64,000 bases of DNA from Antedon mediterranea. Its lineage: Eukaryota > Echinodermata > Crinoidea > Comatulida > Antedonidae. A program made the translations under genes and the position numbers. Below, in pieces: positions 22,445-34,400 of the stretch (positions are counted from its first letter, which is position 1; every line of letters starts with the position of its first letter). The notes beneath the pieces are model-generated. The model made no database searches. It saw only the letters and a list, made by a program, of their open reading frames with translations, and was not told where the DNA came from. The DNA is taken from positions 19,432,001 to 19,496,000 of the forward strand of contig NC_092674.1 in the NCBI RefSeq assembly GCF_964355755.1, given 5' to 3'.

Positions 22445-25400
22445 TTAATTGTTTGTATACAAAGTGTATAATTGCGGTTCATTATTACCGAGAGACACAC
22501 ATAAACCACAGTTAGTATAGACAGTACTTATTATTTCATTCCTTAAAACACGTGGAATCAATTTTAGTTTAGCATCATCATTATTATCATTATCGTTATC
22601 ATTAACATTATTATTATTATTATTATTGTGGTATGACTCGGGCAGTTTAGCGTTTGCTCTTAAAGAACACAAATACCTTCTCTATGAATATACACTTCTC
22701 AATGTCTGTTTAAATAATCAGAATGAATACAAAACTCACACAAACAAAATATGAAATGTAATTCCTAAGCCAGCACAGATATGCCACCATCCGTGAAGTT
22801 GAAGAAGTGGTCGCAATATAACTGGTAAAATTGTTCTAAAGTACCTATAAAAATCGAAAACAATTGCAAAATAAAAGATTGAAGTAAAACTCTGATAGCA
22901 AGGATTAGATCAAAGAAACGTATCTCCATTGGGATCCTGACAATGAAAATAGTTTTTAAAAATAATGTGCAGGTTTATTTATTCCTCCGTCATACATACT
23001 ACGCGTTGAATGATTGAATATAGCAAAATGTTTGATAAAAAAACAGATACAGAACAAAATGAACACTTCAATGTACTCACTGTAATGATGGACAAATTGA
23101 ATAATCCAAACACCAACAAGCAGTTCCCAATGTGTAGCACGTGATTGCACAATAGAAGAATTTCCCTGAACAATCAGTTGTCCTTGAAACAAAACACACA
23201 TCAAATATAAAAACAAATTATATTAAATTCTCATTTTCTTTCATTGTACAAATTTCACTAAGTTTAATTTATTAATTTTATTTGTTTCCTTTTTAAACTA
23301 AAATTTAAATTTGTCTAAATATATATCCTTGGCATTTAGTTTAATTTCATGCTGAAATTGAATAAATTAAAGCAAATCAAGTGTCTGCATTGAAACATAC
23401 AGTGAAACCCCTATTAAGGGACACCTTAAATATATTGTCCCCCTGCAATAATTAAACAATTTGTTGCCATGCCATTTTGATTAACTTGATTAAAAAAAAA
23501 GGCCTATTCAACGTCTGATCTTATTAATCTTTATTTTTCATATTTTAAAGGACAGATTTAAAAGAGGTTTTGCTGGGGGGAAAAACAAATATACCACTAA
23601 AATAAACAATAATTGACCTGGACTCAAGACATTGAGAAAACTTTACCATTTAGCACCCAAATTTCACCAATAAAAATTGTGAAACCAGAGAAAGTACCAT
23701 ACTTTTATGATATCTATTTTTGTATTAATACCAATATAAAATCAATATAATTATTTGGTCTTTTTGTTGTTTTTCGAATTGAACCAACACATCATATTTT
23801 ATGAATTCTAGAGAAAGTTTGCTTTTGCCTTTTGAGGGGATTATTGGGATAACAAGAAGAAATTTACAAGAGAAAAAATGTAAGCAACACAAAATCAGTC
23901 TGTCCAGTCTGATGGAGACCAATAATAATGTGATGAAGGTACACAATTCGATTTCTATAAAATTCTATTCAGAATGGATACATCTTTTGGAAGACTCGTA
24001 TGCCTTAAAAATACACGACAACCGATGTTTAGCTATTGGTTTAAATTTTACAGTACGAAACTGTTAAAAATACCTACCTAATGAAATTAATTGACAATGC
24101 AATCATGGTTATTCCAAGTATACCAAACGATATCTAAACAAGAAAAAAAAACGTATCATAATACAGTAATCAATTTTAAATTGAAGTTTGAAAGGTAAAA
24201 TAACGAAAATTTAGTATGACGTTTTTGTAGAACCGCATATTGAAATTTACCCAAAATATTGAGACTCTTTTTTGCTATTGGGTAAGGCCTTACGGTATTG
24301 TACACTAAAGTAGGCCTACACTGTTGACATATATCACTTTGTTTTGGATCTCGTATGCCTAGGCCTATTGGATCTTGTATATCCAGACGATAGACGGCGG
24401 CACACTACACATAAAACTGCACAACAACAACAACTGGAAACGGGATAATAGTGGCGTGGTGATTGCCTTTCGATCTTTAGGTTCAGGTTCAATCCTGACC
24501 AAGGTTCGGATTCAATCCTAACCTAAGTTCAGGTTCAATTCTGTCGGGACTACCAATTACGACAGTTCGCCCTACATTTCATAAGACTATAAAGCACACG
24601 ATAGTAAATCTTATAAATAGCGGGTAAGCTTTATTTTTGTTTTTATTTATTTTAATCATTTCGGCAATAGACATGATAAACTTTACAAAACATAGAAATA
24701 TATAATATAAAAGTAGAAGATGGATCCAAGTAGAGACAATTAAAGGCATTACAACGCTGCTGCTGGATGGGTTCTTTCAAACGTAAATACGCGCGGCGGC
24801 CGCCGCCGTCGGCATGTGGCTTTCAAAACAAGAAACCATCTGGCCTCACTATGATATTGATACAATTATAGAAAACAGTGAAGAGATAGTTAGAACCGTA
24901 CCTGAAATATTGATGGAATCAAAAAAACAACATAGACAATGGTGACAGTAACAGCACATAGTAGCAGCGAAACTCCTAACATGATGTTATAGCTTTTCGG
25001 AGAAGAACTACATGCAAACCTGAAAGATAAAATTAGTTTCTTCATTATACCCCGCCTTAGGTTTTTGTTCACCCATGTATGTTTGTGGGTTTGGTGTTTT
25101 TTTAACCATGAGGCCACAGTTTTATAAAATCTCACAAAATTTGTGAAAATGATCTATGATCCATCATCCAAACATGTATTATTGTAGTAGGTTACACTCT
25201 CTAACTGCCCTCAAGTTGTTGTTTATTGTTATTCAATATTTATCATTATTTCCTTTGCTTAAAGTGAATTGAAACCTTGGTTTATCAAAAGTATTTGCTT
25301 CATCTTTTGTACTGTTATTGTTTGAATTTCTAAGAATTATCAATTTTGAATGAATTGTAGACTTAAACTAAAAAACGTACTAAATACTTACAGACAATAT

Positions 25401-28400
25401 AAAAATATACAACAACCCCATAGCATAGGTAACTCATCCAGGAGCTGAAATCAATTGAACAATACATATTACATGCATATCAAAATGTAAAACTCTTAAA
25501 ATTTGAATGTATATGTAAATGGGAGAATAACCTGACTACTGGGCTGAATTGTGCACAGGGGTGGACGACACATACCACAACTTTCTACTCCCCTCAGGGT
25601 CCCTTCGTGTCGAGTGCTGCCAACAAGCGGCGCTCGTTCGTCTGTTTAGGACTGAATGTAAATAAATCTCAAGACTATTTGGTTACCAATACATTTATTG
25701 AGCAATACTATTGTAGCCAATAAACAAAAGGTGAAAAGACTTTAAATTCAATAGATATGCCTATATCAATATACACTCCATACGCTAGTACATAGGTGTC
25801 ATAATGGCAATTAATTAATATGCATAGGTTATTCTCTACCTCCCCCAGTCTTTAGGTCATCAAAGACTAATTTAATAGTTAATTGTCCTCAAACCCATAG
25901 CGCAAAGGAGGTCGTCTTTTGCGATCCGAACGACGTGGAACAACTACTGGCTGGACTGGTACGGTTTCGGTCGGAGGCTTGGTCAGTGTCTTATCTGCAA
26001 CCGTCGGGTGGCATTCCGGTAAAGGTACGGTTCCAGTGGATGCCTTTGTTGTCCTATCTGTGGCAGAAGGTTGGTTTTCAAGCGGTGCTGGTATAGATTG
26101 AGGTGGTGTTATGTCTGTGGGAGAATGGGCTGGCGTAGGAGCTATTAGTGCTGGTGCCTGTTTCACAGGGAGGAAACGAAGGTCTTCAGATATGGTACGT
26201 TTGAGTTCCGGTTGATATACAGGTATGTACTTTCGAAGGAAACGTCTGTTACGCAACGTGATCCTACCAGAACCATCAACCCGTACCATATATTGGTCGA
26301 ATTGGCGTACTTCGACGACTGTTCCTGTCTTGTCCCATTTAGTTGGATGTGGGCCAGTTTGGTTTTGGACTCGTACCAAATCACCCACAATTAAGGGTGG
26401 AAGACGGCGAGTGTGTTGTGTCCAGTACTTTGCAGAATGCATGTGGCGATTCCGAAGTGCCATTTCACGGTCTTCTAAAGTGCTCTGCCATGTCGGATGC
26501 GGCAAGTATTTGCTTTCAAGAATTGGTGTATCAGATCCTTAATCGGACGTCCAAAGACACATATAGCGGGAGATGTTTTGGTTATTGGATCCGGTGTGTT
26601 CCTGTACTGAAGAATTGCCTGTTGAAATGCATTAGTGTCCAGTTCACCATGGGGGCCTGTGTTATTGGTTATCAAGCGCTTGGCTGTTTTCACTCCTACC
26701 TCTGCTCTACAATTAGAATGCGGGAAAGCAACTGATGATAGGCGGTGATGAATGCCCCACGACTTCAGGAATTCCTGAGTATTCCCTGAAGATAGTTCAT
26801 CACAGATGCCGAAGGTCATAAACACCCGACGGAGCGTGGCTATGAGTCCTTGTGCCCCTTCAGATGCTTTTTCGATTATTGGCCAGTTTGAATATCTATC
26901 GACGATGACTAGGTAGCTATTCCCCTTGTGGTGAAAAAAATCTGCACACAAGCACTGAAATGGGTACCATGGATACATTGGCGGATAAGGTGGTGCTGCA
27001 GGCTGAGACGGTGTCATCCTGTTGCAGTCATTACATCTCTCTCTATAAGCCTGAATATCCTTAGTAATACCGGGCCAAAAAATTGATGCTTCAGTTCGTG
27101 CGATCATTGACGAAACTCCCTGATGTGCAGCATGTAGCGATTTTAGGACATCTATGGCACAACTATGCGGTCTTTATAGTATTACACCATCGATTAATTC
27201 AAATTCAAATTCAAATAAACATTTATTTCTTTCATTCATATTTGAGTAAAAAAAAAACATTATCATTTCTGATATTTTATATATAAATATTTTTTTTTAG
27301 AGATATAATACAGTAAATCATAATGTATAAAAAAAAGATGATTCAGTTATATACAAAATGAAAGAGGCAAAAAAAACCAAGAAAGTATCGATCAATTGGA
27401 AACAAAAATCCAATTGAAACTTGTATGTTGGGAAGCCATGTAAGAAGATTATATACTTATATATATATATGTAAACATATAACTACACATACACATATAG
27501 ATTCACGTAGCATACCAGGCAGTTCATGGCGTGAGTGAGGCATACCCAACTCAATTATAGTGAGCAGATTGGCCATGTTGTCGTCGCTATTTGTCTCCAG
27601 CTTGACTTTATCCCACGTAATACATTGTAGATCGTCCAACGCCATAGAGCTGAAGGTAAGTAACTGTTGATCGACACTCTCACTGGTCAACATCGTCGGT
27701 CCGAAGGCAGAATACTGGTGAGGTAGTCTCCATGTTGTTGAGGTTGGTTATATTGGCCTCGTCCGTAAGCACTGGTGTAAGAACATTCTTAGGGCCGCAT
27801 GGGTGTCGAGAGATTGAGTCAGCAGCTCGGTGACGTGCTCCGGGGATATGAATCATTCGAAATCTGTACCGGAGTGTCTTCTCCTTTAGGTTTCGGAGAC
27901 GTCCATTTGGAATGTCCTCCAACGATCTGTCACCAAATATTTTTAATAGAGGCTTATGATCAACTGCAATAGTGAGATCATTACAGCCTAGGACAAAATA
28001 GCGTGCTTTCTCAAGTGCATATCGTGATTCGGCTGAGCTTGTAAATCGACTACCAACTAGCGTGATCTTCCAACCTGTACTGCAGCAGAATGGTATGGTA
28101 GATGGACATTCGTAATGCTTCTGAAGCAGCCAGAATCCGATACCCGTCTTGGACCAACCTGTAGCAAGATATGTAGGTGGAATATTCTAACACCTTCCTC
28201 GATCTCACTGACTATAATGAGTTTGGATTCTTAAAATTATGTTGTAGGTTATTGTTCCATTCAAATGGTGTCTCAGTTGTCGAAACGGTATCATTCGATC
28301 AGCCAGCTACAGAAAAAGCATTGGCAACTTGATTTACCAAACCAAACCAAGATCGTATGTCAGATATATTCTTCGGTGTAGGAAATTCCATTATCGCATT

Positions 28401-31400
28401 CAAGTATTTTTTACATGGACGGACAGATGTTGGTGATATCTCAAATCCGGCAAATTCTACTGTATCTTGTCCAAATGTGAACTTGGATGGGTTCAGTGTT
28501 ATACCGTTTTTACCGCAAACATCTAGCCATTTCACTGCCTGGAAGAAGCTCTGTTCCAAATTGTCTGACCATAGGATGGCATCATCGACACACTTTGTTT
28601 TATCCGGAATGTCAGACACAATTTCATCGTACCTTCGTGTATAACCATCACCTGAAGCTATGTAACCTTGAGGTGCGACGCAGTAGCGATACCTTCCCCA
28701 TGGAGTGATGAAAGTTGTAAAGCGTCGATCTTCCTGCAGTATGGGGATGCTGTGGTAGCCATTCCATGCGTCAAATACAGTTTTCTTTTTATTTGCAGGC
28801 ACTAAGCGTGCTTGTTAAAACGGTGACTGTGTATGGTGGGTCTCTCGTGTAGCATGTGCATTCAATGACTGTAAATCAACTGTGCGTCTTGGCTTACCAT
28901 TCTTCTTAGCGCATATGACCATACGATGACACCAAGTGACTGGTTCACCAACTGGAACAGGTTCAATAACCCCAAGTCGGACGTCTTGATCTATGCCAGC
29001 CTTAACCGCTTCTCGCCAGTGGAGAGGAACTGGAGTGTGATATGCCACAGGCTTGGCCTCGGTATCAATCATCAACTTCATAGGCTTAACCTTCATAAGA
29101 GGCAGTGGTTGGTATTCGCAGACATTGAAGGTGCTTGATGCATAATATTCTAACAGAAAGTTTTCAAGCCTTTTTCTATTCCCGTCTGTAGCCTCACAGG
29201 GCAGTTTGTTTGGCATAGGTGGTGGTGCTTTTCTGAGTGGACACTTGCACGTGATAGTCTCAAGTTCCTGGGCGGAGAGGGTTGTCGTCATCGGCACCGA
29301 CCTAGGTGTTTCCCCTATCATTGGGAAGGACTTGGAGACTATACCGAGTGCTATACATGCCTCACGACTAAGGAATATTTTTAATGAGCTTTCGGTGATA
29401 TACGTGACTTGTCTAGTAGTGACAGTCTTACCAAGTTCGTCCACACCCCTATATCGAAGGATGGCGGCACCAAGTATCGTGATTCCACCATTATTTGCAG
29501 CTTTCATTTTCATCGAGACTGGTAGGAGCTGAGTTACTTTCATCTGCAGCCGACGTAAAATATCAGTACCAGCTAAGCAACTTTGACAACCAGTATCAGC
29601 CATGACCAAGGCTTCAATTTTTGGAGTACTTTGTGAGAGGTTATACCCCAGTGCTTCATAGTCCTCTGGTAAGGCTTGTACCATAAGTTTGGTGAATGGA
29701 TGTGGTCCTGGTTTCATTCGAATCCAAGTGTCATTCAAGTCATCATATATGTGATGGTCAAGAGCAAGAGGCCGAGCAACGACCATATCTGCATGAAATG
29801 TTGTACACAACGCTGTGGTACTGTTAGCATCACCTTTCCTTGACGAAGATCGATTCAATATGATGTTTAATGCCACATTTGGAGCAGGTTTTACCATAGG
29901 CAGGGCATACCTGCCTGCGCATCGTTGGTGAACTCTTCGCACCGTGTCCCTTATTACCGCAATATGTACAAATTGGGTCAGAGCCAATCTTAGCCAGTTG
30001 CTTTTGCAGTTGTTGATATGAGCTGCTGGCCGATGCTCCTGTAGTTGTAAGAGGAGACGAAGAGCGCTTACCAGCTTCTTTTGCCTCAATATACAAAATG
30101 ACAGCTTCCAATGTTATATCTTGGTTGCGCTCCGCAAGTAGGTCAAGCTGAATTTCCTGATCTGCCAGGCCACGTATCAAAACATCTTTCACCCTCTCAT
30201 CCGAATAATAGATATCAGTCTGGCAGTCCGTACACTTTACAGTGAATTTGCAAACAGACGACTGTCCACGAACACGTGCAGCAAACGACCGTATAATCTC
30301 ATCTCGATCTTGACGCATGTCTTTCTCATTCCAGCGAGGATGTCAGCTTCGGGCTTTGTAGTTGATACACATGTGGTTGATCGCATTAGGTCCCTTCTTA
30401 GCTGATCATCGCAGCATTCCAGCAGCTGAACCTTTCTTTCCTTTCCAGCATACTCATTCCACCTTGACAGGAAGTAGTCGCACTCCTCGCTGGTGCCTGC
30501 TGATGATATCGATGGCCGTTTAACCCGTTCAACCTTAGTTTGTTTCGAAGCAGAGTGTGAGCTGGCATGTGCAGTGAGCAGTGCAGCAACTATGGCATCT
30601 CCCAGGTTATCCGGTGTGGTGTATAGACATCTATCTATCGGGCAGGTCACGGCTGGCATCGTTGTTACTTCGTTTTGTTCATAAATAAATCTTAAGACTT
30701 TTTGGTTTCCAATACATTTAATGAGCAATAATATTGTAGCCAATGAACAAAAGGTGAAGAGACTTTATATTCAATAGATATGCCTATATCAATATACACT
30801 CTATACGCTAGTACATAGGTGTCATAATGGCAATTAATTAATATGCATAGGTTATTCTCTAGAATGGACCAGTACAACTTCCGAAAGATGTACTCGGTTC
30901 TTTAAAGTGCACACGAGACAGATGTTAATTGTGAAGTTTTAAGTTCTTATTCGAGAAGACTTATTTTACCACCAGAACAATGGTCGAGGAGTGCCGATTT
31001 TATAGCTATGGCCCTGCGACAGCGCCCATGCCTTAACCGCTCAACTCGACTAAAATAAGGAAATGGTGACATATATATAAATCTTTCTTTCCCTTCTTTT
31101 ATTTCCAAAACAAACCAAAAGCAAATGAAAATCTATTAAAAAATATATTATAGATATTACTCATTAATTATTTTACGTATTATATATAATATAGTTTATT
31201 TGGTAATGAGCTATATCGTAGGCCTACACGTCCTTTATTTGTAACATTCCTAATCTTCATATATTTACAATAAAACTAATTTTTTCTTTTCTTTTAACAT
31301 TTTTAACTTTTAATCATTTCTTTAATATTGCACTTTGTAAAATTGTTTGCCTTCTGTAGTTGCGTACATTTTTGTTGTTTTGACATAAATACCTCAATGT

Positions 31401-34400
31401 ATAGGCCTATTACATATTTTCAATTGTTGCACTGAGTACAAATATTTGTCTCGGTTGCCTCTTTGGAGTTATTATGTCCCTTGGTTAATTTGGGTTTGTT
31501 TCATGTGTTTTTTTCAAGTAACAACGTTTACATCGAACTGAAAATACAGTACGTTGTTTGGGTCAACATTAAAACATAAAGCACATGTGTCTAGAGACAT
31601 ACTAGTCCACTGCCACTGCCCTTTGATTCTCAAACATGTAAATACCCGTCATAAGTATAAGGCGCAATAGTTAACCATTATTATTTGTTATGACAACAAA
31701 GTTCAACCCTACAATTTTGTATGATTTCCGTATTTGTAGTAAAATATCATAATATCCGTAAATTAACATATTTCTGTCAATTCCTATGGAATGTTGCCAG
31801 CATGTTTTTAAACTATGAATATTGATGCATGGGTAAACTTATTGCAATATATTTGCTGGTCCTGTAAATGGTGAAATTCGATTAATGCTATACTACAGTA
31901 CTGTATATAAGTGTGAGTTTGTTTTCAATAAACCATTTCTCTGAATATCCTGTATTCTCACCTGCATATGGAATTGCAATGTCATATGAAAGCACCATGA
32001 ACCAATACCGACAGCTAAAAAATTAGAAAACAACAATAATTCATTGTTGTAATTGTTATTAAATTAATTATTGTCTGCCACCAGCCATGACATCATAATA
32101 ATTATCTGATGACAATAGTCATAGTTATCGTTGATACGTCATATTCATATTATATTCGTTAACTTCAATTTCGTTGAAACTCATCACATTCAGAGAAATT
32201 ATTCCAATTGACACTAGCCATTGTGACATGTTGTTTTTAGACTATTTTACTGTTAAAGTTTAGTCCTACATGTGCTGATCTTACCTAGCAAAGCAATGTA
32301 ACCACATATCGTACGTGGTTCAGATTTGTCTTGAAAAGTAGTTATAAGACCTAAAATAGCAGGAATGATTATACCAAGGTTTGTCACTGTGTTCCCTGAA
32401 AGTATAATATTATAGAAAGCATTATTATGGAAATACAAGATAGTAGTGAAGAAAATACGATCATGATGAAATTTAAAAATAGTATTAATTAGTAATAATT
32501 GAAACACCCAGTAAGATTTTTACATAACCTTTATACAAGTAAATACTTGAAAGAGTAAACCACAAACACGAACGCATATACAATTATTTAAATCCCAAAT
32601 ACAACTCTCCCGAGTTAAATCAACAATCTTATCAATTGCTATCTGAAAATCAATTATGCTCTACAGTTGGACTAATAATTAGAGATAGAAACGTACACAG
32701 ATGGTTTTAGCAACACACACAAGTCACACTGTACACATGAATAATTGCTGAGAAGCGATAGTGATCGTTTGTTTTATGGCTTTAGAGTACTTTCAATATT
32801 TGTCTTTGTGAAATTACGATCGGATATGAAATAGTTAATGAGTTAATCATATTGAGGTCCAGAACACATTTCCATCTAAATATACAAATTCTACGTTTTT
32901 AAGATAATATACCGGATGAGAACATTTGATACGGTACTTTAGGTCTACTTATGTTTTCATGGCAAAGATCTAACATGTGATATACTTGTTTGAATCGACG
33001 TCTTTACCCTATAAAAACAGGTAACCATCACAAATATACTCCAAATAAAACTGTATCAACAGACGTCGTTCAACATTTAGTTGCTTCATTTTATTATTTA
33101 TTTATTTAGGGCCTATTTAAAAAATATGTATTTACATTACTGTAGTAATTACAAAATCACAAAACATAAAATCTTTAAAAAATTTAATTTTCTACAAACT
33201 AAAGGCCTAGACTTGTATTGTAACTACCAATTTCACATTCTTTTAAAATCTATACTTTATAAACTTTTAATAAAAAATTGTAATATCAATTAATTTTATT
33301 TCTAATTGAAACCACATAACACATTTGATGAAATAGAGGACAATAGTAATGTCTGCGGTATATATCATGTCATTCATTTAAGAATTCAAACAGATCAGGT
33401 TATTGAGATAATCATGCGTCAACCCTTCTGAATCAATGCATATTAAACATGACATCGACGTTGATTGTGTTGTAAGACGTTGTTTAAGTAGAGTATAGTA
33501 TAATTATGTTATCTTGTGTCTGTAACCTACGGACATGACTATTGATAGTCCTTGGTAATGATAGAGACAAAAGGTACAAAAAGAAGACAATTTTTGGAAG
33601 AAAATTGAAATAAATCTGTAGAATATGGTATATTTTTTTCCAAATTCGTTTTATGTAACCGAACGGTACACTATATCATTAGAGTATCGGGCAATTTTAT
33701 GTTTCACTATGAAACTATATAAACTAAATTAGTCTTTAGTACTATGGTTTTTTTTATAAGCATTTGCTTCTTGAATTTCTTTGTTTAAATCAGATATTTT
33801 TAATTTGCTGTCATAGTGAAATTTTCATCGTTTAAAGAAAATAAAGAAGTTGTCAAATTGCTTAGTTTATACAATACAGGTGAACCAGAAATGAACTAAA
33901 CTCAAAACGCAATTGTTTTGACGAATCGTAGTTGTTTGTTTGTGTGTGATACGGTTGTATCCCGAGTTTGCTATCAAGTAAAATTGCTTGCATGGCGTTT
34001 GCAAATTGGTGCCGATAAAATGAGGAATGTTAACAGGAAATACTGGCATCTTGGGACATGGTACGATTGAAAACACATTTTTTGTTTATTAATGATTTCC
34101 TACTCGGACATTCCGGCATTGTGCAAATCACCGTGTAAAATGACATACATCATGACAGTTGTGGTAGGATGAACGAATTTTAAGGCTGTCGCTTTTTGTA
34201 GACATAATTATAATGGCGTAAACATTGAAAATCATAGAACTATACAGTGCAGTTCCATGTATCATTTCAGACAATGATTGACTTCAGTGCAGTTAAACAC
34301 CATACACCATCTCTGGAGGATCATGCTTAACCGTATAAGTTTTAATTATATTATTTATTTTATGAAACAGAGAATTATACTGGTACACATATACAAATGG

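Larger units (their letters stand above)
25659..30861 (-). mobile_element. Defective Ty3/gypsy LTR retrotransposon in the ceramidase intron
   Basis: 5203 bp bounded by 180-bp LTRs (25659-25838, 30682-30861) and a perfect 5-bp target duplication GAATG (25654-25658, 30862-30866). The LTRs differ at about 9 of 180 positions, so it is much older than the Gmr1-like copy at 1838-10777. On the minus strand the order is gag, protease, RT, RNase H, integrase, the standard Ty3/gypsy order. A polypurine tract GACTGGGGGAGG abuts the 3' LTR. The LTR ends as read are TAGAGAAT...ATTTA, not the usual TG...CA. Several shifts, a nested insertion and a lost catalytic residue make it inactive. It is antisense to nothing: it shares the strand of the ceramidase gene. 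Confidence 0.93.

Noticed and set aside
26163-26735. Several overlapping frames on both strands
   Set aside because: They are shadows of the integrase C-terminal region of the intronic retrotransposon.
30985-31035. tRNA-like words on the minus strand (GAGCGGTTAAGGC)
   Set aside because: It resembles a Ser/Leu A box only; no B box and no foldable cloverleaf follow.
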